Assembly (NCBI GenBank): GCA_039602395.1
Contig: JBCNJP010000019.1
Location: forward strand, 6,588,997 to 6,652,996
DNA length: 64,000 bases
Origin: Deinandra increscens subsp. villosa
Taxonomy: Eukaryota; Streptophyta; Magnoliopsida; Asterales; Asteraceae
Reading direction: 5' to 3'
Under the pieces are notes generated by a model, which worked only from the letters and a program-made list of their open reading frames with translations, ran no database searches and was not told the DNA's origin. How positions within the stretch are numbered: the first letter of the stretch is position 1; each line of letters opens with the position of its first letter. This document shows positions 45,230 to 57,993 of the stretch, piece by piece. The position numbers and the translations under genes are program-made.

Positions 45230-47540
45230 GAACAAAAATATAATCCTCTACGGAAAGAGGGCCTCCATGGAAAATATTTACAGTTTTACGGTCGTTAACA
45301 TCTGCGCAGGGCTTGGATTCCATACGTCGCTCTGGTCTACGCCTTCTTGGTTGTAATCGTTTGTTAGGGTTTTGAATTTGGAATTACTCGCTAATCAAAC
45401 CATCAGGTATGCACTATCATCATCATCATCCTCCTCCTCTTCATATAATCTGATCTACTTTTCCTATGCGATCAAGTCTATATAGATATCATTGATCTGA
45501 TATCCAGTTTCTTTTTCTGCTAAAATCCTTATCCGTATCCAGCAGTTTAGCCCTGTTCACGCCTTCAATTCAATAATCTCTAGATTCTCTAGTTCGCTCG
45601 GTTGTCAGCATTCACGGTTCACATATAATCCTCGCAGGTAACTGATTTCATCCTTAGTTCTTTGATTTCTAATTATATTGTCCATTCAATGTTCGTTACC
45701 TAATTGTTTTTTGATCTTACATCGCGTTAGTTGTTTTAGGGTTTATCACAATTCGCATTCTACCGTTGTTTATCAAATTGTCACGTTCTTGTATCCAATT
45801 TGACATCCACAGATCCACCTCAATCCAAAACCGGCTGAAATCATTGGTCTGAACATTTGAAAATAAATTTCCTGGTCTGGTTTAAGATCAAACTGTTTCT
45901 AAACCAAGAGATGTGAATTTCTTATCTTAATCAATGTACTAGCGGTTTGTAAACAGAACAATTTAAAGGATATCCTAATTGCAGTTTTCTTCCAAGCATT
46001 TTTGGAAATCAAACTTAGATGCAAAACTGATGTAGCAATTTGTTTTGCCAAATATGTTGGAATGTGTATCAATTTCGAAGTGTAAAGAGCACCATTGATA
46101 TCTGAAGACATGCATGATGAATCTTGTAGTTGCAATTGCTGGTCTAATCAAAGGGCTAAGGGCTAATTTAATTCATTCTGATCTATTTCGGCCCCCACTG
46201 ATGGAAAATCATGGATCCACCACTGTTCATATGCTTAGTGTAAGTTGTTCTATGTGTAGTTTGATTGTAATGTAGGTGTTATCTGTTAGTTCAATATTAA
46301 ATCCAAACATTATGGTTACTTGCTGAAGGATACGGTTGATTATGGTATTTAATCTGAACTTTGTTAATGTTTCTGTATGTTGAAGTTAACAAGTATAAAT
46401 TTAGAGGTTAAATTAACTATTTCATGTATCATGTTAGGGAAATTACTGGTGCTATCATGTTTAATCTAGGTAAAATTTATTGGAGTTCATATTAAATCTG
46501 GATTTGGAAATTATCCTCTTGGCCTCAAAAACACTTTCTCTGTTTGGAACTTCATACCTGAAGGTGGTGTAGGCTTCCTCAAGTGTCATTCTCGTTAACC
46601 GTCGTTCTCATTAACCATTTAACTTGTTAAGCAGTAGCTATTTGTATACTCTATCTTGCTTCATTTTGGTTCAGGATCTCAAAAGAATTTGCTAAATACA
46701 AGTATTAGCTTCTTTAATCACTCTTTTACAGTTCATGATATCAATACACCACATAAAATGCTTGAAAAAAAATAAAGTATGATCATCGAGCAAAGAAGCA
46801 TATTTTCTAGGCCTCCTCGAGTGCCATTTTCATTTTTCTCATGCCATGTATACTTATTTGCGAGTAAGATAACATGAGACTGCTGTGACTATATAAATGA
46901 CAAGAATACTATATCAGCTTAAGTTTATTTGTCTGGTATATGACAAATAGGTTATGGGTCCTTTCTTATGAAAAGTTGTTCTTATCTAAATTTAGCTACT
47001 AATCCGTTCTTCGTATCAGAGTCAAATGAAGCCAAATTTAATTTCTGGTTTTGAATTAGACATGCTAGAGTGATAATTCGATATTGACGCCTAAACTTCC
47101 AAACTAGCGGCACATGATCAATTCCCACTGCTTACTCTATACCCTCTTTTATATATTTGGGCTGTTACTTTTTTTTCTATTACCACACATTCCTCACTAC
47201 TATAATAAACTAATCAATACAATCGATCATATTTGGGGTGCTCATGTGAACAACATATTGAAAAGAGTTTTGTAATTCAAACTATTTCCTACCGGGTCTA
47301 TTCCTGAATTATGGATAATTAATCAATTAACATATCCAGCAGAGAACTAAGTCACTGCTAAAAGTATCTTTATGACCAGTTAATCTCATTTTGGTGCAGG
47401 ATTAAGTTTTGTTACTGCACAAGCTGATTATCATCAAGCGTGAGTCAAGGGTTGTAAACGCGTAACCTTTGGCCCATTTCTAAGAGGAAAAAAAATCAAA
47501 GATTTAGGTTATACAGATCAAACTTGATCTGAGAAGCATC
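45230..47540 (+). promoter_or_regulatory. VPS9A promoter, leader exon and 2-kb 5'UTR intron
   Basis: A leader exon probably covers about 45290-45406, ending AACCATCAG/GTATGC. The acceptor TTGGTGCAG/GATTAAG at 47399/47400 begins the coding exon's leader. The intron between (45407-47399) is T-rich as plant introns are and holds no other gene. A second possible donor (CTCGCAG/GTAACTG near 45636) allows an alternative leader. Long leader introns of this kind often raise expression of plant housekeeping genes. Confidence 0.6.
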
Positions 47541-48851
47541 ATGGATAATGCTGAACCATTCAGTGCCTCGACAGCACCCCTGACATGGCATGACTTCTTG
47601 GAACGTATGCGGCATCCATCTGCGTCAGAATTTGTTAAATCCATTAAAACTTTCATTGTATCCTTCTCAAATAACCCCCCAGATCCTGAAAGGGACAGTG
47701 CATCTGTACAAGAATTCCTCAGCAATATGGAATCTGCTTTCCGGGCCCATTCTCTTTGGGCGGGCCGGTCAGAAGAAGAGTTAGATAGTGCAGGTGAAGG
47801 GCTTGAGAAATACATCATGACAAAATTATTTACACGTGTCTTTGCTACACATCCTGATGATGCGAAAGTAGACGATGAACTCTATGAAAAATTGGCTTTA
47901 GTCCAGCAATTCATCCGACCCGAACACTTAGATATCCAACCAACATATCAAAATGAAACATCATGGTTACTTGCTCAAAAGGAGCTGCAAAAAATGAATC
48001 TCTACAAAGCACCACGAGACAAGCTAGTGTGCATCCTAAGTTGCTGTAAAGTCATCAGTAACCTGCTGTTCAATGCTTCAACTGATGCAAATGAAAGTCT
48101 GCCTGGAGCTGATGAGTTTCTTCCGGTTCTTATTTACGTTACCATAAAAGCAAACCCACCTCAATTGCACTCAAATTTGTTGTACATTCAAAGGTACAGG
48201 CGGGAATCTAGACTGGTTGGCGAAGCAGCTTATTTCTTCACAAACATGCTATCTGCTGAGTCATTTGTAATGAACATAAATGGGGAATCTCTTTCAATGG
48301 ATGAAGCAGAGTTTCAGAAGAATATGGAATCTGCTCAGGCTCTTATTTATGGATTATCAGGCGATTATGATGGTGGTCAAAGTCAAAGTCAAAGTGAAAG
48401 CATATCAGAACCTAAAGAAATCAATTCGGAAAACAGTACTGTTGCAGATGAATCACCAACTGAAGAGGCAAACATGAAAGAGCATCCAGTGAGCAAAATC
48501 CCATCAGTCTCAGATTTGGAGAATAAAGGAGCAAATATGATCATGAAAGATGAAACGTCGATCAAAGAATTCAAGAATTTCCCGTATCTGTACTCGCGAG
48601 CAGGTGATTTGACTGTGGGTGATGTGGAGGATTTGCTGAATAGTTACAAGCAACTTGTGTTGACGTATGTTAGTCTTGCAAAAGGGTTGGGTGTTTCAGC
48701 CTCATCAGGCCAATCGATTGAAACCCGAGACAATAGTGAAACTACAAATGCAGCAGAGGATGATGAGGGAAGTACAGGGGTTTTCAGTGAGAATTCAGAA
48801 TCAAAATTAGCAGAAGAAGTTGAATCTCGAGCCGAGGACAAAGTTGAATGA
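47541..48851 (+). CDS. VPS9A: VPS9A-type guanine-nucleotide exchange factor for Rab5 GTPases
   Basis: An intronless coding region for 436 residues. The N-terminus LTWHDFLERMRHPSASEFVKSIK starts a helical bundle, and the VPS9 catalytic domain covers roughly 95-245. It contains the aspartate finger D191 in LPGADEFLPVLIYV and Y231 in RLVGEAAYFFTN, spaced 40 residues apart like the Asp185 and Tyr225 reported for Arabidopsis VPS9a. The C-terminal third is acidic and Ser/Glu-rich (from about 275), with a short conserved block FPYLYSRAGDLTVGDVEDLLNSYKQLVLTY near 350-380. VPS9a is the main activator of plant Rab5 proteins (RHA1, ARA7 and ARA6) on endosomes and is needed for vacuolar trafficking. The protein is shorter than the Arabidopsis one (about 520 residues), mostly in the disordered tail. 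Start choice: first ATG of the frame, after a leader with no upstream in-frame ATG. Confidence 0.96.
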   Translation: MDNAEPFSASTAPLTWHDFLERMRHPSASEFVKSIKTFIVSFSNNPPDPERDSASVQEFLSNMESAFRAHSLWAGRSEEELDSAGEGLEKYIMTKLFTRVFATHPDDAKVDDELYEKLALVQQFIRPEHLDIQPTYQNETSWLLAQKELQKMNLYKAPRDKLVCILSCCKVISNLLFNASTDANESLPGADEFLPVLIYVTIKANPPQLHSNLLYIQRYRRESRLVGEAAYFFTNMLSAESFVMNINGESLSMDEAEFQKNMESAQALIYGLSGDYDGGQSQSQSESISEPKEINSENSTVADESPTEEANMKEHPVSKIPSVSDLENKGANMIMKDETSIKEFKNFPYLYSRAGDLTVGDVEDLLNSYKQLVLTYVSLAKGLGVSASSGQSIETRDNSETTNAAEDDEGSTGVFSENSESKLAEEVESRAEDKVE

Positions 48852-51800
48852 TCAAGTTGGTTTTTAAACCTTGTAGAACAAGGTCGAGTCGTCTGATTGG
48901 GTTTTTCTTTCTTGTTTTGATAATGGATTTTGTTATAGTTACTGTTAAATATTGTTGTATTGTTTGCAAAATTGTGCAAGAATACCAGTCATTTGTATCC
49001 ACGATTGATGTAGGAAAAACTACCATTTAGTTGTTGTGCAACATAAATCTAAACCAACAAATTAAGCAAGCAGCATCATGTTTCTATTGAGCCCATCTGA
49101 AGAAAATTTTACTACTAGATTTAACATTGATTTACACATCGGTAGACCAGGGACTATATAACATTGATTAACAGATCGATGTTATCCACTTCATTATAGT
49201 TCGATGGTCAACCTTTGAATTAAAGCATGCACAAAAATAACATAAGGTATATATATCTTTTGATAGGTAGCTTAGCTTATTATCTATGTTCGACATGATC
49301 AATTCATAATTAGACCGTTTTTTTTTAAAAAAAATCATACTTAGAGCAACTCGATAACGACAAATAAATTTGCAAATATGATTTTTTTTAATAGTGACAA
49401 TGGATAACAAATTGATGTAAATTAGAAGGAATGGATCTCAAGGTCACAAACTAATATTGCGTCTAACATTAACCGGTTGTTCTAGCTTAATATTTAGTAA
49501 AAAGAGCAAATAAAGAGGATACTAATTTATTTATTTTTTGCTCTAGCCGCATTCGGATGGGCTGGTCCTGATTTTTGATTATGAAATAGAACAAAGTAGT
49601 ATACAATAAAAAACTGTGTAACAAAAAAAAAATTCAACCCAATCAATAACTTCTACTTACAACTAATAGACTGAAAAAAAGACTAATCATATTCTATCAC
49701 ATCAAAAGTTACTATTCACAAAGTTTCTTTTTAAATATCTATGATAATATAAATTTTGCGATTGAATTCAAGAAGCTGTTGTAAAATCTGTCATCAAATA
49801 GCGTCAAATGTTGAACAAACCCAACATCTTTAGGACGAGGGACATACGCCCACAGGGTTAAAGTAGTCGCTGCAGATATAATTATATAAAAAATAGTTAA
49901 CTCCAATATATTGCCACGCTAAAACGATTGTTATTCTATTTAAGTAGCTAAATACACGACTTGGCAATACAGTCAAAGTTAGAATTCGGTGAGCTTGATG
50001 TGTTAATGTAATATCTTCTACTTGAAATATTTCAATTATACTGTATAGGAATATAGAGGAAAAGTCTATTGGTAGTCAGAATGTTTAACAGTCTTAATTA
50101 GTTATCTTAACAAGGGAATCTTATCTGGAAGTAGTCAAGGCTAACAATACCTAATTTCTTTGTATTTCTAGGCAATGTCAACCATGAACAATAAACCATC
50201 TTTCAATGCAACTATATCAGAAAATTGGCATGGGGTCCTCTCTTGTGGGCCATGTTCATACAATTCAACAAAAAATAAAGATATGTTTCTGTTACGAATT
50301 AACAAATGAGTATGAAACCTAGAAGTAGAGGCCAAAGAGTAGATGAAAATGGTATAAACAAATAACAATTAAAGATTATATGCAACTAGGTACAAGCTAT
50401 CTCTTATGGTTTTCAATCCACTCTAACTAAGAGTTCATACTGTAGATTACCATTAGAATATATAAGAATGTCACCCTCACAAGTTGGCTCTTCATCATTT
50501 AAGAAGACAGAACAAGGACCCACGTTGAGCTTAAGTCCTAGGGGTGATCATGAACCTTTGACATAAACTTTACCGCCATAATCGAAGCAAGTCAGCCGGT
50601 TTAAGATCCAAATAGTTTGACTTGTTTAACGGTTCACACACCCTTCGCCTTTGGCGCCCGTGAATGTTTCTTCCGTAGCCTTGCGTTTCGTATACTCGTT
50701 GATATTTAAACATTTTACTGTTCATATTATGTTTTTGTATAAGGACTTTGTCCGGACCTTTTTTATAAATTTAAACAGAAAATTACATATACAATATAGG
50801 GCATATACTAATTGTGATTTATAATGATATAAAAGCTATATAATCACCAAAAAAAAAAAGAAGATATAAACGCTATATAATCTCATAATATATGCATGCT
50901 AACAGTTTTAATTTCTTTTCAATCCAAGAGCACCTAATCCAATATTAAAAGCTATTTTGGATGTGAAATAATATTTTAGTAATTGAACAATGTGATTGGT
51001 TATATATTAAATTTATCTTTTGGATGTGATGTACTGATGTTAATGTTAGGAGTCACATTTTTTCATCCTTCCTGGTAGGCATACATATGACTTTGAGTTG
51101 AGGAAACACATTTTTTTCTCTAAATGTGTCCGATTATGAATTTTATTAACTCATTCCTTGACGGTGATATGTGAATAAAGTAAATCAGTGTCTTTGTTTG
51201 AATCTCAATGTATAAATGTATACATTTCTCCAAATGGCCTACTTTTCAAGGATGTTGATGGGATGGCTAACAAATTATTTATACCAAACTGTCTTTGTTC
51301 AATTGTATCTTGGTGTTTGATAAGTATTTATCTTTTTAAGTGGTGATGATTTAAATCATATGGTGGACAAAAAATTTTGTCGTTCAAAAAGAAAAACTAA
51401 TTATTTATATACAAATGCACTATATTTCCTCTACTATATGTATATGTAGACCGAGTAAAGTAAATATGATATTTTTAAAGATATAACTTATGTGTATTGT
51501 ATTATCCCCTACTTTTCAACTTGTATGTCAATCTGCACTAGCTTACCCAAAGGTTGACCCGGTAATGAAGGAGCCGTCAAGACATGTTGCGGTGTTTTAC
51601 TGGATGGAGCCAACTTGCAAGTGAAAGGGAGCTGACTTGAAGGGTGAAGGGGCGCGGGCTAGGGAGGTGCTGGTTCAGAGTTGGCTGCAAGGCCGGAGCC
51701 ATATGCAACACGTGGCAAAATCATGTTCTTTGGAGTTTCAGCAGCTAAGGTGGTGCCGGGTAAGAGAAGCCGACAACCCCAAAACAATTTTAGACACATA

Positions 51801-53430
51801 GAATTTGCTATGTGTTTGTTGCTCATTGGCTGTCAAACGGGCCCCATAGAATTCCGTTGATTGGGTTGGAGGCTCAGGCCTTGATTCCTAAGTCGACTAT
51901 GCCTACGTGACAATCTCATACTGGTAAAGAGTGGATAAGGCCATAGATGTGTAGTTTACCCTAAAAAAAAGAGACAATTGTTTAGTAAGTTTTTATTTGT
52001 ATATAATCAAAACAACGTATTATTAATTACTAAAAGCACTCAATTCCTTTTTCTCATAGATATGCATATGTATTCGTACACGGAGATTAAATAGTATTTA
52101 TTTGTTTATATGTATGTATAACTCGGGTTATTAGAAAGTTTTATGAGACCATCACTGGTATACCGTGCACAGATGCACTTACTAATGCATCTATTTAGTT
52201 GTCACATCAAATTTCCACTAATCATGTCAAAAATACGCATTTTCTCTCCAACTCTATAATATAAATATCCTTACTAATATTAATATCTCAACATCATCGC
52301 TTCTTTTACATTATATATATAAAAATATTAAAGTCCACTAGGAATAGTAGAAGAATAGTCATGAGTAACTCTTCACGTGGCGCACAAAACCGTCGCATAG
52401 TATAATGGTATGTAAAAAAAACGGAAATAAGAACAACGTCTAACGATCAAAACGCTTCAAATCGAAAACTATGTTACACTACTGTACCTAAGAAAAATCT
52501 ATGTGTACCTATTATACTACAAAAATAATCACAACTCATTTGCTAAGTTCAAACGACTCAATCGTAAATAGAAAAACACTACGTTACAACGTTAAAATTA
52601 GAAACCGGACACTCAAAGTGTTGAGCCTATGACCTAAAAGTTATGTTACATGACTGTACCCGTTATTCTATATACTTATATGCTAAAGTCGTCGTTTTCA
52701 AATAAAAAAAACTAATGACAAAATGGTAAAAAAGTATATATAGCAAAATTGTAAACAGAACTAACTTTCATATAATATAGGTAAGTAATTACATGGTCAA
52801 GGTAAAGTTAAAAGATACATGAATATAAAGTTAACCCTTCACAAAAATTCACGTCTAAATGCTTGTAGAAGTAAGCACGTCGTGAATTTAAAATCAGAAC
52901 TTTCTAAAAGATGCAAGAGGAAAATAAACACAAATTTAAAATCAAAACTTTGTAAAAGATGGAGGAGAGTAAACAAAGTATAAAACAAAAACCAAAATAT
53001 CTAAGACACTTTTAATTACTTGTAAGTTAGAGCTTCATGTACTTGTATATTACCATGACAACCGGCCGGGTTTTAAATGATTGCTACAGCCATAATATTT
53101 TGTTGTATAAATATAAAGAAAAGTAAGGTGGTACACGTGATGTAGGGCTTTCATCTAGAGATATGCACGTGACGTAACCATGTAAACGCGGTTTTAAAGT
53201 TGTATGGCACATTTGTGAATCCAGCATGCATATTGCATAGATTATATTGGTCGGCCTTATGATAAATAAGGGTCCACATTCATTCACTTCATTCTAATAT
53301 CCATTCCCTAAATGAAATTATATTATTTGTCCCACGTTATTTTTTCAATGCGGAAATTATCAAAATAAACCTTTTTTACTTAAAAAAAAGAGAACAAAAC
53401 CAATATTGATTTTAGTATTTGTAGAAATAG
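48852..53430. other. 3' flank of VPS9A and long intergenic region, no gene supported
   Basis: The VPS9A 3'UTR probably ends near 49030. Beyond it the DNA is AT-rich. One GC-richer block at about 51540-51960 (words such as GGGGCGCGGGCTAGGG) differs in composition and may be part of a DNA transposon, but I could not find its ends. Short frames (50168, 53084) look random. Confidence 0.5.
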
Positions 53431-53816
53431 ACATGTTCAAACCGTCCAATCATGATTCGACCAATAAGCATCATCAGCTACGATTTATCACACATAAAAA
53501 CAAATACATGTGTAAATGGATGGGCTTAATTAGCCACGAGATTAGAAGCATTGGCTAAATTCTAGCCTATATACGGATTAAAATCAGAGGTCTAGATCCT
53601 AGCCGAAGGATTAAAAGCAACAACTAACTCTTTATGCAACAGAAAAAACAATGCCACGATTCTAGCCAACATGTGTTTTGTTATTTAATTTGTTTGGTTA
53701 TATTTTTGGATCCAACATACTTTTCAAGGTTTTTGTGCGGGCTAAAATGCTAAATTCTAGCCTCCATGGCCGACATCACTTATTTGTCAAATCATGATTC
53801 ATCAATTTGGACATGT
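53431..53816. mobile_element. Candidate MITE with ACATGT ends
   Basis: The left end ACATGTTCAAACCGTCCAAT and inverted right end ACATGTCCAAATTGATGAAT are followed by ATCATGATTYGAC on both sides, giving imperfect inverted repeats of about 31 bp. The interior repeats 'aaattctagcct' words. No target duplication is clear. Confidence 0.45.
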
Positions 53817-54727
53817 GTGATTTTTTTCTAACGGTGTTTAAAACTACCAAAAATCTTTAATATCTGAGTGAGTCTTGCTGAAACGAGTTGCAACCATTCA
53901 TACGGGATTTGATACTTCAGACTTGACTCATACAGAAACACCATCAATGAGTAAACTTATCACTTAAAAAAAAATCTTTTATATCAGGTATGAACTTAAG
54001 ACTTCAATGTCCCTAAACTTTAACCATCATGCCCATTCTACTGGGGCAAATGCCCCTTCTTACTTGTGTGATTTTTTAAGACTAAAAACCAATATATTTT
54101 TTATTAACTTTCAAGTGAAAATGTCTATTTTAAATATTTTACCTTTATCTTATGATATGATGATTGTTTTTTTACTCTTAGCGGCAAGGAGTGGAGCTGC
54201 GGAGTTTTATACAGTTGAAAGACACCGCTACATAGCAGGCTCGAAGAAATTGGTGGTCCTTCATAGCGTTCCCTTGTTTTCGTATAAGATTAGAGAAAGA
54301 GAAACAAGTTGGCAAGAAGTTTATTGGTTAAGAACGACCAGAGTACTTTCTTCACCCTTAGGGTTTATTTGGTATGAAGTAATGAAATGGATGAAAAAAC
54401 GAAATGGACGATGAAAATAATTGAATCATTACTATTCCAATGTCCTATTTGACTATCAATCGTAATGAAATGAGCATTTAATTACTTCATGTTGCTTGGT
54501 AAGCAATAAAATACAAAATTACCAACATTTCTTTTTTGTAATAGCTATATCCATTATTTTATTTTTTCAAAATTTTAATTATTTTTATTATATTGTCATT
54601 TTGTTATTTATTTGTTTATTTTATTTTTGTTTGTTATATTATTTTCGTCTTATGTTTTTTTACTAATTAAAGTATGATCAAACCTTTGTTTATTATATAG
54701 ATATATGTAAAAAAAAATATTATTTTA

Positions 54728-54899
54728 TTAATTTTTATTTTTTCATTTTCATTATTTTTTTAATTTTTCTACCTTTTGATTTTTTTACATTTTAGTTTTA
54801 TTTTTTATATTTGAATTTTCGTTTTGTATTTAATAAAAAAAATTCTATACTATGATATTGACATCTAAACAATAGTAAAAAAAAACAATAATGTGACTA
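54728..54899. repeat. 172-bp direct repeat, left copy, flanking the CACTA element
   Basis: This AT-rich host sequence, from TTAATTTTTATTTT to GTGACTA, is repeated without length change at 57209-57380. The left copy abuts the CACTACAAG tip of the element directly. Confidence 0.9.
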
Positions 54900-55604
54900 C
54901 ACTACAAGAAAAATGGTCTTTCGTGGCAAAAGAAAAAGACTTTACGTGGGGACTTTTCGCCACCATAGCTTTTGGTGGCGAAATGTCGCCACCACAGACC
55001 TGGCCGCCAGATCTTCCTCGCTAAATGTCAAAAAAGTCGCCACCGAAGCCTTTGCCACCATAGCTTTTCTATGGTGGCGATAAATCGCCATTTCATCTTT
55101 GCCGCGAAAGATTTAATGGATTAAAAAAAATTGTTAAAAAAAATTAAATTTGACCTATGGTGGCGACTATTTGCCACCAGAGATTTAAAATATATATATT
55201 TTTTGCGCCTCTGGTGGCGAATCTTTGCCACTGCAGAAAAACTCTTTTTTTTATTCCGGACCTCTGGTGGCGAAAAGTCCTCACTATAGCCTTAATTTTA
55301 AAAATGCTTGACACCCTGTGGTGGCGAAAAGTCCCCACAATAGCCTAGGATAGAAAATTTTGCAGACCCTTTGGTGGCGACTTGTCCCCACTGTAGGTAC
55401 TGTGTAAAAAAAACTTTTTTTTTTTTTATAAATATTTTCCAGGTTTGTAAACCCAACCAATCAGTTTCACAATTCACTCAAATCCATCTTTAATTCATAG
55501 ATTAAACAAAAGAAACCCAATAACATAAAACAAACATAAAGGTCAAGAACAATAACTTCACTTAAACACATAAAAGTTTTAAACATAGATAGTATCTAAT
55601 GCAA

Positions 55605-57208
55605 TCATTCATCTTCATCTTCATCTTCATCTTCATCTTCATTTGATTGTTGTTGCTGCAGGTTTTGTTGTAGTTGCTTTTGCATTTGTGGGTTCAAGAA
55701 AGCCATTAATGCAGCAACTTGTTGTTGTGTGGTTTGTTGGAGTTGTTGTTGGGCAACCAATTGTTGTTGTTGCTCTTGGTATTTTTGCTTCAACTCTTGC
55801 AACTCTGATGAGGAACCAACATCATAGTAGAGAGATGGTTGCCTAACCACGCGACCAATACCTTTATCATGCCCGGTTCTTGGTTTTAAGGCACGCCCAA
55901 GACATTCTTTTTCATCAATGTCCTCTTCGGTTCCCATCTCTAGTTGCATTTCCTCCTTTGTGTCCAAAATTTTTTTCTACATTATAAAAACAATTGCCAA
56001 ATTTAAATAAACATACAACACTTAATACATCGAACAATAGTAGCAATATCATCAAGTGTTAAGGTATTAAATGGGTGAAAATGAATCAAACCAACTTTAG
56101 AACACTTAATATATCCAACAAAATACTAAACAAGTTAAAATGAATCAAACCAACCTTAGAACACTTAATCATGTATCCAACAAAAATACTAAACGGGTCA
56201 AAATGACTCAAACCCAATTCAATTCACCTAAGATATCCGACTAAATGACTAAACGGGTCAAAATTACTAAAATTCTTAAAATTTGTCCATACTTATATTA
56301 TAACCAATTTTCATGCAAAAAGGGTCAAAATGACTCGAACCAACTATTAAACACTTAGTATGTCCCATTAAAATACTAAACGGGTCAAAATGACCCAAAC
56401 CCAATTCAATTCACCTAAGATATCCGACTAAAAGACTAAACGGGTCAAAATTACTAAAATTCTTAAAATTTGTCCATACTTATATCATAACCAATTTTCA
56501 TGCAAAACGGGTCAAAATGACTCGAACCAACTATTAAACACTTAGTATATTCCATTAAAATACTAAACGGGTCAAAATTACTTTATAAAGCAAATTAAAC
56601 TATTTTACTTACAAAGTCTTGGGCCGCTCTAGCATTTCTCCATCGACCTTTCTTGTCCTTGTGTTCTTTGGCCCAGATCTCAATATGACTTACTTTTCCC
56701 TTTGCTTGAAGATCTTGATGTCTAATCTGGGCATAGGGTTTGCACCCTTGAGAAGTAGGATATAGCATCTTTCCTCTGTTCTGTTTGTTGGCCTCGCAAC
56801 GTTTAATATATCCAGGATCTAGAAACAACTCATTGATGAGTTTTATCCATTCAGGCTCATCCATGTGGTTCTTAGGACACGAGTTCCTTGCCTGTTGCAA
56901 ATTCTCGTATCCCCCGTTATCAAGAAAATGCATTTTCATCCGGTTCTTCCATGCCCCATATGATGTCTTCATGTCATCTTCTATCCCGCTTAATATTTCG
57001 GGCCAATGTGCACTTTTGTAATGAGGCTCCAAATCAAATGATTCCTATAAAAAGGAAAGAATTAGAATATGTGTGTATATATATATATATGTATATAAAT
57101 GATGAATTTGCCAAATAAAAAAAAAATTAGAAAATATACATGAAGATTGGGAAGTATCTTCTTTTTTGCCTCCTTGGGAACTAAACGCCAAAAAGGGTAG
57201 TGAAGCGG
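55605..57208 (-). pseudogene. CACTA-encoded protein (Transposase_24 type), 5'-truncated
   Basis: Three minus-strand exons can be joined in frame: about 57208-57142 (FWRLVPKEAKKKILPNLH, cut by the breakpoint), 57044-56613 and 55976-55605. Splice sites are CAT/GTATAT, TATAG/GAATCA, GACTTT/GTAAGT and TGTAG/AAAAAA. The middle exon has the family's WILSG-like SAHWPEILSGIEDD, the W-K-N-R-M-K motif and KLINELFLDPGYIKRC; the last has KECLGRALKPRTGHDKGIGR, then a Gln-rich coiled-coil-like stretch and an Asp-Glu repeat at the C-terminus. Plant Transposase_24 proteins are accessory products of CACTA elements (related to Ptta/En-Spm). The start and any upstream exons are lost. Fourteen or more Gln codons in short runs are visible as GTTGTTG on the plus strand. 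Confidence 0.8.
56035..56590. repeat. 187-bp tandem repeats inside the CACTA gene intron
   Basis: Units share ACTAAACGGGTCAAAATGAC, then CCCAATTCAATTCACCTAAG and TTTGTCCATACTTATATYAT. Two full units (period about 187 bp, landmarks at 56213 and 56400) and partial ones occupy the intron between the last two exons. Confidence 0.8.
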
Positions 57209-57380
57209 TTAATTTTTATTTTTTCATTTTCATTATTTTTTTAATTTTTCTACCTTTTGATTTTTTTACATTTTAGTTTTATTTTTTATATTTGAATTTT
57301 CGTTTTGTATTTAATAAAAAAAATTCTATACTATGATATTGACATCTAAACAATAGTAAAAAAAAACAATAATGTGACTA
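57209..57380. repeat. 172-bp direct repeat, right copy, flanking the CACTA element
   Basis: It matches 54728-54899 along its whole length and is followed by GCTAAATG, presumably the original sequence to the right of the insertion site. Confidence 0.9.
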
Positions 57381-57993
57381 GCTAAATGAAACAAAAATCT
57401 ATACCATAACATTGGCATTTAATAGAAAAAAAAATTATGCGGTAATTTTCACTGCCTTAATAGTTGTATTTTTTATTAATACAAAATTAGATCAAAATGA
57501 GAATTATAGCATTCGGCAGGTGATAAACGCGCTAACTCCCCTGAGGACTTATGTTTTAATCTTACTTTTAGCATGGTATTAGTGGGCCTGATTTTTCGAT
57601 AAAATAGCAATTACATTTGATATATAAAATGTGTGGTGTCGTTGAACAATATATTAGAAGTGTCGAAAGTCGCTCATGCTGCCATACTTACTGTTGTTTT
57701 CTTCTTTAATTTGAAAACAAGTCAAATTTTTATTTTTCAACTAATCATAAATTATAAAAAAGGAGACTAATAGCCACATGTAAATTTGTATTTTTTCTTT
57801 TTTTTTCAAACAACCTTGCCAAACTGATGTTACTATTTACACTTGTTGAAAAATCAAAGACGCATATAGATGATGATGATGAAAACTATAAAAAATTACG
57901 TATTATTGCTAAGATTTAAGAAGGATGACTCTCGTACTTTAATAAAGGCATTGGATATATTAACAAACATTTTTACTAAGAAAACAATATTTC
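57381..57993. other. AT-rich intergenic DNA
   Basis: No gene or bounded repeat is recognised. Confidence 0.55.

Larger units (their letters stand above)
54900..57208 (-). mobile_element. CACTA (En/Spm) element, truncated at its distal end
   Basis: The left tip is CACTACAAGAAAAATGG, the diagnostic CACTA terminus. It is followed to about 55395 by many subterminal repeats of the TGGTGGCGA / GTCGCCACC type in both orientations, where the element's own transposase would bind. The minus-strand gene inside encodes a plant CACTA-type protein (Transposase_24). The expected inverted tip at the other end is absent: element sequence stops inside an exon at 57208 and is joined to a second copy of the left flank. 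No catalytic TNPD-type transposase is present, so the element is defective. Confidence 0.85.

Noticed and set aside
51540..51960. GC-richer block as a gene
   Set aside because: No open frame of length and no motif; left as a possible transposon fragment.
54007..54414. 135-residue plus-strand frame
   Set aside because: The first half is AT-rich random translation. The second half (SGAAEFYTVERHRYIAGSKK onward) is less biased, but no family was recognised, no promoter or splice context supports it, and its composition drops at a probable repeat edge near 54360.
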